DNA from: an uncultured Marmoricola sp.
Lineage (GTDB): Bacteria; Actinomycetota; Actinomycetes; Propionibacteriales; Nocardioidaceae
Assembly (NCBI GenBank): GCA_937868455.1
Contig: CALMMO010000474.1
Coordinates: 1-10,966 of the forward strand
Reading direction: 5' to 3'
DNA: 10,966 nucleotides
Within the stretch, counting starts at the first letter, position 1, and every line of letters begins with the position of its first letter. Below the pieces are notes generated by a model that had not been told where the DNA came from, ran no database searches, and saw nothing but the letters and a program-made list of their open reading frames with translations. Below, in pieces: positions 1-7,026 of this stretch. The translations under genes were made by a program, and so were the position numbers.

Positions 1-1165
1 GCGCAGCCTCGATGGCTGCGTCGAAACAATCGCTGGGTGAGCAGGGGGCGACCACGGGCAGTGGGGCCTCGCCATTGCGGCCAAACATCGCCTGCAACAA
101 GTCGGCTTGCTCGGTCTTGGTAGGCAAACCAGTGGAAGGGCCGCCACGCTGCACATCGACGACGATAAGTGGCAGCTCGGTCATCACTGCGAGCCCGATC
201 GCCTCAGACTTCAATGCCACACCTGGCCCAGACGTCGAGGTGACACCGAGAGCGCCACCAAACGAGGCGCCCAGTGCCGCGCCAACTCCGGCGATCTCGT
301 CCTCGGCCTGGAACGTGGTGATGTTGAACCGCTTGTGCTTGCTCAACTCGTGCAGGATGTCGCTGGCCGGGGTGATGGGGTAGGTGCCCAAGAACACCGG
401 CAGGCCGGAGCGCACACCAGCGGCCACAAGGCCGTATGACAGCGCCAGGTTGCCGGTGATGTTTCGGTAGGTGCCCGCTGCCATCGGGGCGGGTTTGACG
501 ACGTACTGCACTGCGAAGGCTTCGGTCGTCTCGCCGTAGTTCCAACCGGCATGGAAAGCCGTGATGTTGGCATCGCGGATGTCGGGGGCCTTAGCGAACC
601 GCCGGGTCAAGAACGAGGTCGTCGGGTCAGTGGGGCGCCCATACATCCATGAGAGCAGGCCGAGGGCGAACATGTTCTTGGCTCGCGAAGCATCTTTGCG
701 GCTGAGCCCGAACTCTTTGACGGCCTCAACGGTCATGCCGGTGAGGTCAACGACGGTGACTTGGTAGTCAGCTAGCGCGTCGGTCTCCAGGGGGTTGGCG
801 TCGTAGCCAGCCTTGGTGAGGTTGCGGGCGGTGAAATCGGCACTGTCAACGATGATCGAGGTGCCCGGTGCCATGTCATTGAGGTTCGCCTTGAGCGCGG
901 CCGGGTTCATTGCCACCAGTACGTCGGGCGCGTCACCAGGCGTGAGGATGTCGTGGTCAGCAAAGTGCACCTGGAAGCTCGAAACACCGGGGAGCGTGCC
1001 CTGTGGTGCCCGAATCTCGGCGGGGAAGTTCGGCAGCGTCGACAGGTCGTTTCCAAAGACCGCCGACTCCTGGGTGAACCGGTCACCGGTCAGTTGCATA
1101 CCGTCGCCGGAGTCACCGGCAAACCGAATGATCACTCGATCTAGCTGTTGGACCTCTTTGGTCAC
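1..1165 (-). CDS. korA: 2-oxoacid:ferredoxin oxidoreductase, fused gamma/alpha subunit (KorA), C-terminus beyond the window
   Basis: Seen: an open minus-strand frame of 388 codons starts at GTG 1165 and runs off the left edge. The first bases read VTKEVQQLDRVIIRFAGDSG. RFAGDSGDGMQLTGDRF (about residues 14-30) opens the gamma domain; the alpha (pyrimidine-binding) domain follows with YPITPASD at 262-269, an AEDE motif and QRGGPSTGLPT from residue 339. Family knowledge: this order is typical of actinobacterial KorA of about 600-650 residues, which with KorB (thiamine diphosphate and Fe-S subunit) oxidatively decarboxylates 2-oxoglutarate or a related 2-oxoacid and reduces ferredoxin in the cytoplasm. 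korB would be expected just beyond the left edge. Start choice: AGAGG lies 5 bases before the GTG, and an in-frame TGA lies 6 codons upstream of it. About a third of the protein is missing. Substrate (2-oxoglutarate versus another 2-oxoacid) is inferred from family. Confidence 0.93.
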   Translation of the reverse strand, partial: MTKEVQQLDRVIIRFAGDSGDGMQLTGDRFTQESAVFGNDLSTLPNFPAEIRAPQGTLPGVSSFQVHFADHDILTPGDAPDVLVAMNPAALKANLNDMAPGTSIIVDSADFTARNLTKAGYDANPLETDALADYQVTVVDLTGMTVEAVKEFGLSRKDASRAKNMFALGLLSWMYGRPTDPTTSFLTRRFAKAPDIRDANITAFHAGWNYGETTEAFAVQYVVKPAPMAAGTYRNITGNLALSYGLVAAGVRSGLPVFLGTYPITPASDILHELSKHKRFNITTFQAEDEIAGVGAALGASFGGALGVTSTSGPGVALKSEAIGLAVMTELPLIVVDVQRGGPSTGLPTKTEQADLLQAMFGRNGEAPLPVVAPCSPSDCFDAAIEAA

Positions 1166-1220
1166 GTGTGCCTCTGCTTCTCAGTTGCCCCAGGCCCTGG
1201 CCCGGGACCGCGCCGGAAAC

Positions 1221-1234
1221 TGGAACGTGTTTCA
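1221..1234. promoter_or_regulatory. candidate KstR-type TetR operator upstream of korA
   Basis: Seen: the minus strand reads TGAAACACGTTCCA, an exact fit to TNNAACNNGTTNNA. It lies 56-69 bases upstream of the korA GTG. Known: this is the palindrome described for KstR, the TetR-family repressor of sterol catabolism in mycobacteria and rhodococci; other TetR lipid regulators use related sites. A weak promoter (TTGCTG, 18 bases, TATTTC) ends just before the site on the minus strand, so a bound repressor would block early transcription. A fixed six-base match can occur by chance, so this is a candidate only. Confidence 0.35.
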
Positions 1235-1850
1235 GAAATACTCTCAAATGCATGTGAGCAGCAACATCCGAGGGTAGTCCTTTGGACGCACTTTGCGTGA
1301 CCCAATGAGCGGGTGAGATTGCTTACGGCTTTCTCATTGATCAACGTGTGGATCTCCCCACGGCTCTGCCTCGTGGTCTGGGCACACCTGCACTCGGATA
1401 GCCCCGCGAGCCAGGCCCGAGCGTCTGGGTTGGAGCCTCACCGTTCGCCCGGCATCCAGTCTGGCTAGCCGTGCTCACACCAGGAGGCGACCGGACCTAC
1501 ACCGGTCACATGCGCCAGGGCAAAAGATGGAGTCGGGCACCATCTGGACTTGAAAGACTAAGGAGTCCATTTACGGAATTTGGTGAACCGATCGGGACCG
1601 CAATGGGAATATGGCACAACTAGAGTTGCAGCTATTCAGCCATCGTTCACGATCCCAGCCTGGCGCTTGCAGTGCACGTCACCAATACTGTGAGTGCAAC
1701 AGAGATTTGGTCACGAGAAGATCCTTAGAGCAAGGATGTGAGAAGCCATGTTCATCTCCATCTATGCGGTCGAGAACGGGCATTGTCCAGAGGGCCAGAC
1801 CTATTCATGCCGCTGACTCAGTTGAACGCGAGCAGGGTATAGAGCTCGAC
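1235..1850. other. long stretch without a recognisable gene
   Basis: I find no convincing coding sequence here. Two short reading frames have possible starts: 37 codons from ATG 1509 and 22 codons from ATG 1748 (MFISIYAVENGHCPEGQTYS then CR). Neither resembles a known family, and only the second has purine-rich sequence (GAGAAG) close to its start. A 6-bp inverted repeat (GACCGG at 1489-1494, CCGGTC at 1502-1507) has no T-tract. Codon-position bias is weak compared with the flanking genes. Together with 1851-2314, the block looks like eroded or recently acquired DNA between two housekeeping genes. Confidence 0.5.
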
Positions 1851-2314
1851 ATGAGCACAACGATTGATACCCGAGGTGTGCCCGCCATGCCGGAGGCCGA
1901 TTTTTGGGGCCTGATCTCCGTTATGGACCATTCAAGTTCCGCTAGGTCGATTAGCCGACTGGTCAAGACGCTCAGCAGGCAAGAGGAAACCACCGTCTAT
2001 TCCTATGCAGAGACCCTTGCAAGGGTCTGGCAGACGATACGGGAGCCGGAGTTGGAAGAGGTTGCAGGGCTCTACCGTCGCCCACTGGTGCCGAAGGTTG
2101 TTCCGCTACTTGCATGGCTTGGAGAGGTGCAATCATTGCGCAGGGTGCGGACGCAATCTCTGCCATCAATTCGAGAGCCATTGAGTTCCCCCGCCGATGG
2201 CTTTGCGACAGTTCATTTCTTGTTGCCTACACCGCAAGGGCCGCGCTCAGCATGAAGAACCCTGAAATTGATGACATCCACCTCATATCATCGTTTGATT
2301 TTCCTCCGCACTAG
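1851..2314 (+). pseudogene. frameshifted DUF4240-like remnant
   Basis: Seen: from ATG 1851 (or 1887) one frame reads MPEADFWGLISVMDHSS, then a helical stretch with TLARVWQTIREPELEEVAG and LYRRPL near 2090. A frame one base off then continues with AEGCSATCMAWRGAIIAQGA (ending near 2147), then WLCDSSFLVAYTARAAL, and stops at TAG 2312-2314. Family knowledge: DUF4240 proteins start with an FW-I/L-I motif and a long helix, then have GGCSDD..F..FR.WLI.QG and a C-terminal F.YVA segment. Both halves resemble that plan but lie in different frames. A few residues of the usual W-AAY segment between them appear to be lost. Inference: a broken copy with a frameshift around 2075-2100. Sequencing error or chance similarity remain possible. 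The function of DUF4240 is unknown. Confidence 0.4.
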
Positions 2315-2334
2315 CCGTCTTGCGTAGGGGCTAG
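2311..2334. other. weak hairpin between the remnant and yajQ
   Basis: CTAGCC (2311-2316) and GGCTAG (2329-2334) form a 6-bp inverted repeat with a 12-base loop. It sits between the convergent ends of the DUF4240-like remnant and yajQ. There is no T-tract on either strand, so it is at best a weak terminator. Confidence 0.2.
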
Positions 2335-2354
2335 CGAACCAGCAGTAGGCAACT

Positions 2355-2846
2355 TCAGCGGTAGTTGGTGAACTGAACCGCGAAGTCGTAGTCCTGCGAC
2401 TTCACCAGGGCGATAACCGCCTGGAGATCATCGCGCTTCTTGCTGCTCACCCGTAGCTCGTCGCCTTGGATCTGGACTTTGACGCCCTTGGGGCCTTCGT
2501 CGCGGATCACTTTGCCGACCTTCTTGGCGTCTTCGCTGGTGATGCCCTCTTTGAGCGCCACCGAAATCTTCGACTCACGACCCGAAGCGCGGGGGTCGCC
2601 AGCGTCGAGGATCTTCAACGATTGTTGGCGCTTGATCAACTTCTCCTTGAACACCTCCAGTACAGCGGATGCTCGGTCATCGGAGTTGGCGGCGATCTCA
2701 ATGGCGTGTTCGCCAGACCACTTGATCTCGGCGCCGGTGCCCTTGAAATCGAAGCGCTGGGTGATCTCGCGGGCCGCCTGGGAGAGGGCGTTATCGACCT
2801 CTTGTCGGTCGATCTTGCTCACGATGTCGAACGACGAGTCAGCCAC
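2355..2846 (-). CDS. yajQ: YajQ family nucleotide-binding protein (UPF0234)
   Basis: Seen: a 163-residue protein beginning [20 protein letters not shown] and ending FAVQFTNYR. Other family blocks are [34 protein letters not shown] and [20 protein letters not shown]. The length equals that of E. coli YajQ (163). Family knowledge: YajQ proteins are small, cytoplasmic, two-domain alpha/beta proteins; some proteobacterial members bind cyclic di-GMP, and the role in actinobacteria is not settled. Start choice: GTG 2846 has GGAGG 8 bases upstream and gives the usual MADSSFD N-terminus. An in-frame GTG at 2861 would overlap that ribosome-binding site and is rejected. The gene is transcribed away from tRNA-Tyr, with about 95 bases between them. 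Confidence 0.95.
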   Translation of the reverse strand: MADSSFDIVSKIDRQEVDNALSQAAREITQRFDFKGTGAEIKWSGEHAIEIAANSDDRASAVLEVFKEKLIKRQQSLKILDAGDPRASGRESKISVALKEGITSEDAKKVGKVIRDEGPKGVKVQIQGDELRVSSKKRDDLQAVIALVKSQDYDFAVQFTNYR

Positions 2847-2893
2847 GGCAGGTACCTCCACAGGTCGATTTCAGGTGTGCGCAGAAGGTGGGC

Positions 2894-2899
2894 TATCCT
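2894..2899 (+). promoter_or_regulatory. candidate -10 element for tRNA-Tyr
   Basis: TATCCT lies about 43 bases upstream of the tRNA. No good -35 is visible; the nearest weak match is TTTCAG at 2869-2874 with a 19-base spacer. It is the best promoter-like element in the yajQ/tRNA gap on this strand. Confidence 0.3.
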
Positions 2900-2941
2900 C
2901 AACGCTGCTGTCGAAGGAGAGACTAACTCTTAAGACGGCAT

Positions 2942-3025
2942 GGCAGGTTGTCCGAGCGGCCAATGGAAGCGGACTGTAAATCCGTCGCGAAAGCTTCAGA
3001 GGTTCGAATCCTCTACCTGCCACCA
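2942..3025 (+). tRNA. tRNA-Tyr (GTA)
   Basis: The acceptor arms GGCAGGT (2942-2948) and ACCTGCC (3015-3021) pair fully. Discriminator A (3022) and an encoded CCA (3023-3025) follow. The anticodon loop CTGTAAA has GTA at positions 34-36, which reads Tyr codons. A long variable arm (around GCGAAAGC) fits the class II structure of bacterial tRNA-Tyr, and the T loop TTCGAATC is canonical. It stands alone, with no second tRNA beside it. Confidence 0.96.
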
Positions 3026-3068
3026 CGTTCGACCAAGCGGGCCCGCCACTGGCAGGGTCCGTTTGTCG

Positions 3069-3103
3069 TTTCCAGGCCCAGCGCGGTGGCAGATACTTAC
3101 CGC
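3069..3103 (+). promoter_or_regulatory. candidate leaderless promoter of the amidohydrolase gene
   Basis: TTTCCA (3069-3074) and GATACT (3092-3097) are 17 bases apart, each matching four of six consensus positions. Transcription starting about 7 bases after the -10 would begin at the A of ATG 3104. No Shine-Dalgarno sequence precedes that ATG, which fits leaderless translation as is common in actinobacteria. Readthrough from tRNA-Tyr is the alternative. Confidence 0.35.
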
Positions 3104-4684
3104 ATGGTCGCGACCTTGTTCACCAACGGCACTGTCTTTGACGGTCACCACTACCTCGGCTCTGCTGACCTCCTCATCGAGGGTGGCCGGGTCGTGGCTG
3201 TCGGGCATGTTGAGGTGCCCGCGAACACCGAGGTCGTCGACCTGGGCGGCGGGCTAGTGTCGCCGGGCTTCATTGATGCCCACGTGCATGCGCTTCAAGG
3301 TGGGCTTGAGCGTCTGCGTTGCGACCTCAGTGAGGGTGAAACTCGCGCTGACTACCTGCGCATCCTGCGTGAGTACGCCGACGCCACCACCGCACCGTGG
3401 ATCCTCGGCGGTGGCTGGTCAATGCCGGCATTCCCAGGGGGCACGCCGACTGCGGCTGATCTCGACTCGGTGGTGCCTGACCGGCCAGCATTCTTGCCCA
3501 ACTGCGACCACCATGGCGCTTGGATCAACTCGCGGGCTTTGGAACTGGCTGGCATCACCAAAGAGACTCCTGATCCGCCTGATGGGCGCGTTGAGCGCGA
3601 CGCCGCTGGCAATCCGACGGGCACGTTGCACGAGGGCGCGATGTCTCTGGTCACTCGGTTCTTGCCCACGACGAGCCAAGAGGACTATTGCGAGGCGCTG
3701 CTCGAAGGTCAGCGTCATCTGCATTCGTTGGGGGTCACGGGGTGGCAAGACGCCATCGTGGGGTCCTACTCAGGCATCGATGACCCTGGCCCCACCTACC
3801 TCTTGGCAGCTCAACGCGGGGAACTGGTGAGCCATGTCGTGGGGGCGCTGTGGTGGGACCGCGAGCGGGGCTTGGATCAGATCCCGGACCTCATTGCTCG
3901 TCGTGAGTCTCTCTCGCATGGCCGTTTCCGGGCCACCAGCGTCAAGATCATGCAAGACGGTGTTGCCGAGAACTTCACGGCCGCGCTGCTCGCGCCGTAC
4001 CTCGATCGCTGCGGGCACGCCACGGCCAACTCCGGGCACTCGTTTGTGCCGGCTCAGCCGCTCAAGGAGTACGTCGGCGCTCTCGACGTCGCGGGCTTCC
4101 AGGTGCACGTGCATGCGATCGGCGATCGAGGAGTTCGAGAGGCGTTGGATGCCTTCGTTGGCACCGATCCGCGCAACCGGCACCACATCGCCCACTTGCA
4201 GTTGATTCACCCCGATGACGTGCCTCGGTTCGCTGAACTGGGGGTCAGCGCCAACATGCAGATGCTGTGGGCGAGCTTGGATGAGCAGATGCGTGAGCTC
4301 ACCATCCCGTTCCTCGGGGCTGAGCGGGCGACCTGGCAGTACCCCTTTGGTCGACTCCACGCCACGGGTGCTCACCTGGGCGCCGGCAGCGATTGGCCGG
4401 TTTCCACTGCGAATCCGCTGGAGGCGATCCATGTGGGAGTCAACCGAGCCAGCGCCGGAGACCTGGAACCCTTCTTGCCCGAGCAGGCGCTCAGTCTTGA
4501 GACCGCATTCGCGGCCTACACGTCCGGCTCGGCCCGGCTGAACGGCCGCACTGAGGCTGGGGTGCTACGACCTGGGGCAGTGGCCGATGTCGTCACCTTG
4601 GATCGTGACCCGTTCGTCGAACCGGTGACCGAGATTTCTTCCGCGCGAGTGACGTCGACCTGGATCGATGGGGTGCGGGTCTAA
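3104..4684 (+). CDS. amidohydrolase-3 family metal-dependent hydrolase (YtcJ-like)
   Basis: Seen: 526 residues from ATG 3104. The N-terminus LFTNGTVFDG with DLLIEGGRVVAVG is the small beta domain. GFIDAHVH supplies the HxH metal ligands H60 and H62. Further conserved points are K281 in VKIMQDG, HVHAIGD (H335, H337), HHIAHLQ (H364) and GAGSDWPV (D430). The C-terminal ADVVTLDRDPF and WIDGVRV close the beta domain. Family knowledge: this layout is that of amidohydrolase-3 / YtcJ-type enzymes of about 520-550 residues, cytoplasmic hydrolases of amide, formamide or related C-N bonds, most with unknown substrate. Start choice: the open frame continues upstream through tRNA-Tyr, so an earlier start is unlikely; GTG 3086 is the only near alternative. 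The stop TAA (4682-4684) overlaps the stop of the convergent cbiO. Substrate cannot be told from sequence. Confidence 0.9.
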   Translation: MVATLFTNGTVFDGHHYLGSADLLIEGGRVVAVGHVEVPANTEVVDLGGGLVSPGFIDAHVHALQGGLERLRCDLSEGETRADYLRILREYADATTAPWILGGGWSMPAFPGGTPTAADLDSVVPDRPAFLPNCDHHGAWINSRALELAGITKETPDPPDGRVERDAAGNPTGTLHEGAMSLVTRFLPTTSQEDYCEALLEGQRHLHSLGVTGWQDAIVGSYSGIDDPGPTYLLAAQRGELVSHVVGALWWDRERGLDQIPDLIARRESLSHGRFRATSVKIMQDGVAENFTAALLAPYLDRCGHATANSGHSFVPAQPLKEYVGALDVAGFQVHVHAIGDRGVREALDAFVGTDPRNRHHIAHLQLIHPDDVPRFAELGVSANMQMLWASLDEQMRELTIPFLGAERATWQYPFGRLHATGAHLGAGSDWPVSTANPLEAIHVGVNRASAGDLEPFLPEQALSLETAFAAYTSGSARLNGRTEAGVLRPGAVADVVTLDRDPFVEPVTEISSARVTSTWIDGVRV

Positions 4685-5433
4685 AGCGCCTGCGGCGGCT
4701 CTTGGACCGTGAACCCCCACGGCAACTCAAGCCGGTGCTGAGCCATGAGTTCGGAGTCGGCAAGGAGGTTGCGGGTGGGGCCATCAGCCACGATGGTGCC
4801 GCCCGACAAGATCATGGCGCGCGGGCATAGCTCGAGGGCGTAGGGCAGGTCGTGGGTGACCATCAAGACCGTCACATCGAGCCCAGCGATGATCTCGGCT
4901 AGTTCGCGTCGCGAAGCCGGGTCGAGGTTCGACGATGGCTCATCGAGCACCAAGATCTCAGGCTCCATGGCCAGCACCGTGGCCACGGCAACTCGGCGCC
5001 GTTGCCCAAAGGACAGGTGATGTGGCGGGCGATGGGCAAAGTCGAGCATGCCCACCCGATCGAGCGCCGCCTCAACTCGAGCACTGACCTCGGCTTTGCT
5101 CAAGTCAAGATTGCGGGGCCCGAACGCCACGTCGTCCCACACGGTTGCGGAGAACAACTGGTCGTCTGGATCCTGGAAAACGATCCCCACACGTCGGCGG
5201 ATTTCCTGCAGGTTCTCTCGTACGACGGGCAGACCCGAAACCGCTACCGAGCCCGCCCCAGGAATCAAGATCCCGTTGAGGTGCAAGATCAAGGTGGTCT
5301 TGCCAGCTCCGTTTGGCCCAAGCAGTGCCAGACGTTCGCCACGATGAACGTGCAGGTCAACGCCGTACAACGCCTGATGGCCGTCGGGGTAGGCATAGGC
5401 CACGCCGCGAAGATCGAGGACAGGTGTGCTCAT
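4681..5433 (-). CDS. cbiO: ECF transporter ATP-binding protein (CbiO/NikO type)
   Basis: Seen: 250 residues with all ABC ATPase motifs: Walker A GPNGAGKTT (39-47), Q-loop Q87 in VFQDPDDQLF, signature LSFGQRRR (140-147), Walker B ILVLDEP (160-166, catalytic E165) and H-loop H194. The FQDPDDQLF block and the LSFGQ form of the signature are typical of the energy-coupling ATPases of group I ECF cobalt/nickel transporters. It powers metal uptake together with CbiQ and CbiM at the inner face of the membrane. It is the last of four overlapping genes; its ATG overlaps the cbiQ stop (ATGA, 5430-5433), and GAGG lies 6 bases upstream. The TAG stop shares bases with the TAA of the convergent amidohydrolase, so no terminator can lie between the genes. 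Confidence 0.95.
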   Translation of the reverse strand: MSTPVLDLRGVAYAYPDGHQALYGVDLHVHRGERLALLGPNGAGKTTLILHLNGILIPGAGSVAVSGLPVVRENLQEIRRRVGIVFQDPDDQLFSATVWDDVAFGPRNLDLSKAEVSARVEAALDRVGMLDFAHRPPHHLSFGQRRRVAVATVLAMEPEILVLDEPSSNLDPASRRELAEIIAGLDVTVLMVTHDLPYALELCPRAMILSGGTIVADGPTRNLLADSELMAQHRLELPWGFTVQEPPQAL

Positions 5434-6083
5434 TGTGCGCCTCGAGACAACATCGCCAGGTGCACGCGCTCGCCGCGTTCGTAGGCCCGCACAAACAGTG
5501 CGCCCAGCGATCGGGCGATCACTGCCCAGTGCCGAGGGTTGCGGGCGGTGAAGCCGCGTGAGGTGAGCGCGACTCGCATGCGAGTGAGTTCGGTCGTGAC
5601 CACGTCGAGGTATCTCAACATGTTCGCGATGACGTCGACGAGGGCCTTGGGGAACCGGAGTCGCCTCAGCCCGGCGATGAGGTCGTGAGGCTCAGTCGTG
5701 GCGGCCAGGGTTAATGACGCCAACACTCCCAAGGTGCCCTTGGTGAGCAAAATGGCCGCAGAGGTCAGCCCGGCTTGGCTCAGTGACATGCCCAGGACCT
5801 GCACGCGCGGCCCGGTGGCCACGAAGGGTATGACGAGCGCGAAGACCACAAAGGGAGCCTCAACCAGCATGCGTGGAGCCAGATAACTCACCGGGACTTT
5901 CGAGACGGCGATGACGCTCAGAATCGCGACCGCCCACACGGCAAACATCCACCACCATTGCGCGGGAGTTGCCACCACCAGCACCGCGTAGGCGAGTAGC
6001 GCGATGAGTTTGGTGTGTGCGCTGAGCGCATGAACGGGGGAGTGGGCGTGGAAATGGAGGCGGTGCCCGTGCGGCGCGCCCAT
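5430..6083 (-). CDS. cbiQ: ECF transporter transmembrane T-component (CbiQ/NikQ type)
   Basis: Seen: 217 residues. A histidine-rich N-terminus (MGAPHGHRLHFHAHSPVHAL) is followed by several hydrophobic segments, for example LIALLAYAVLVVATPAQWWW and VVFALVIPFVATG. Two Ser-Arg-Gly coupling motifs are present: ALTSRGF ending near 178 and AMLSRG near the C-terminus. Family knowledge: such motifs in T-components contact the ATPase and pass its movement to the substrate-binding subunit. Length is usual for CbiQ (about 220-260). Start choice: ATG 6083 has AAAGG 6 bases upstream and overlaps the previous stop by one base (TGATG); TTG 6086 directly before it is less likely. The six histidines in the first 20 residues may hold metal, which is an inference. 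Confidence 0.93.
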   Translation of the reverse strand: MGAPHGHRLHFHAHSPVHALSAHTKLIALLAYAVLVVATPAQWWWMFAVWAVAILSVIAVSKVPVSYLAPRMLVEAPFVVFALVIPFVATGPRVQVLGMSLSQAGLTSAAILLTKGTLGVLASLTLAATTEPHDLIAGLRRLRFPKALVDVIANMLRYLDVVTTELTRMRVALTSRGFTARNPRHWAVIARSLGALFVRAYERGERVHLAMLSRGAQ

Positions 6084-6331
6084 CAACGGCCTTTGCGCAG
6101 GAGCAACATCAGCCCGCTGACCAAGAGCAGCACGACGAGCGCTCCAACGAGGCCAGTGGCGGGTCCGTAACTGAGCAGCGGCTCGTGAGAAGGAGCGGAG
6201 GCCATGCCGTTGTCGGTGGCCACACGAGTCAGACCATCAGGAGCCTTGGAGGCAAAGCGGCTCACGATCGTGATCAGTGCTGCCGCGACCAGCAGTGCGA
6301 CACCGGCCAAGCGTCTGGTTGGGGGCTTCAC
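6083..6331 (-). CDS. small PDGLE-domain subunit of the cobalt/nickel ECF transporter (CbiN/NikN role)
   Basis: Seen: 82 residues from GTG 6331. One membrane segment lies at about 8-26 (LAGVALLVAAALITIVSRF), an external loop contains APDGLTRVATDNGM (30-43), and a second segment lies at about 59-78, ending in a positively charged tail RKGR. Family knowledge: the PDGLE-type motif with two flanking helices marks the small accessory subunit of nickel/cobalt ECF systems, often separate and sometimes fused to the M subunit. Start choice: AGGAG lies 7 bases upstream, and the GTG overlaps the cbiM stop (GTGA). A longer frame through this region is antisense to nothing but overlaps cbiM fully and has no family resemblance. 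PDGLE rather than classical CbiN favours nickel. Confidence 0.87.
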   Translation of the reverse strand: MKPPTRRLAGVALLVAAALITIVSRFASKAPDGLTRVATDNGMASAPSHEPLLSYGPATGLVGALVVLLLVSGLMLLLRKGR

Positions 6332-7017
6332 GAGGTGGCTCCTGTGCGGATCTCTAAGGTGCGAGCGGCGATCAGCGGTCGCGCGGCGTACACCAGATCG
6401 GGGCGGGTGCTCAACACACTGGCCACCACAAGTCCGGTGATGACAGCCTCCCCGAGACCGATCAGGGCGTGCCAACCAACCATCGCGACAAGCACCTTGC
6501 TCATTGGCAGGGGCACGGTGCCGCCGAGTGCATACAAGCCCGTGAAGGCAGCCGATGAGGCCACAACGCTTGCCCAGGCACTGATGCCGGCCACGACTGG
6601 AAGCCATCTGATGGAGCGCAGCAGTGCGCGTCGAAGTACGACGACACATGCCCAACCCACCGCAACCGAGACCAGCCCCATCAAGGTGATGTTGGTGCCC
6701 AAGGCGGTGATGCCGCCATCGGCGAAGAGCAACGACTGCACGATGATCACGACGCTCATGCACAAGATCGCCGACCACGGGCCGACTAAGACCGCAGCGA
6801 GTGCGCCGCCGATGAGATGGCCACTGGTGCCTGCCCCGACGGGGAAGTTCACCATCTGTGCCGCGAAGACGAAGGTGGCGCATAGTCCAACCAGGGGGGT
6901 GGTGCGCTCACTGAGTTCGCGTTTGGTGCCGCGCAGGGCTGCTGCCACGCCGCCAATCGCGAGGACTCCAGTCGCCGTCGAGGTGACAGCGTCGAGGAAT
7001 CCATCAGGCACGTGCAC
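6328..7017 (-). CDS. cbiM: ECF transporter metal-binding S-component (CbiM/NikM type)
   Basis: Seen: 229 residues starting MHVPDGFLDAVTS. Met1-His2 with PDGF is the invariant N-terminus of the CbiM/NikM family. QMVNFPVGAGTSGHLIGGAL, FADGGITALGTNI and many hydrophobic helices follow. Family knowledge: the amino terminus and His2 insert into the protein and, with a later His such as that in GTSGHL, form the square-planar Ni(II)/Co(II) site. This subunit sets metal specificity in the membrane. Start choice: GTG 7017 places Met-His at positions 1-2 as the fold requires. No Shine-Dalgarno is seen. TAAGCT (7029-7024 on the minus strand) would place a leaderless start near the GTG. It is the first gene of the operon; an inverted-repeat operator ends 10 bases upstream. 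Confidence 0.95.
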   Translation of the reverse strand: MHVPDGFLDAVTSTATGVLAIGGVAAALRGTKRELSERTTPLVGLCATFVFAAQMVNFPVGAGTSGHLIGGALAAVLVGPWSAILCMSVVIIVQSLLFADGGITALGTNITLMGLVSVAVGWACVVVLRRALLRSIRWLPVVAGISAWASVVASSAAFTGLYALGGTVPLPMSKVLVAMVGWHALIGLGEAVITGLVVASVLSTRPDLVYAARPLIAARTLEIRTGATS

Positions 7018-7026
7018 CTAGGCAGC

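Noticed and set aside
12-1277. Plus-strand frames opposite korA
   Set aside because: They are antisense to a clearly conserved KorA frame and show no protein family features.
1489-1507. Inverted repeat GACCGG / CCGGTC as a terminator
   Set aside because: Short stem, no T-tract, and no gene ending nearby.
1509-1816. Two tiny reading frames (37 and 22 codons) as small proteins
   Set aside because: No family resemblance and no consistent ribosome-binding site; such lengths are common by chance.
1611-2255. A single 214-residue protein covering this stretch
   Set aside because: Its first third shows no family features, and the DUF4240-like signal changes frame near 2090, so the long frame does not represent one intact gene.
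2948-3103. Longer amidohydrolase start inside tRNA-Tyr
   Set aside because: The added residues are translated tRNA sequence; family alignment begins at LFTNGTVFDG right after ATG 3104.
6083-6883. A 266-residue minus-strand protein
   Set aside because: Only its last 82 residues (PDGLE subunit) resemble a protein; the rest is an out-of-frame reading of cbiM and is rich in Arg and His as such shadows are.
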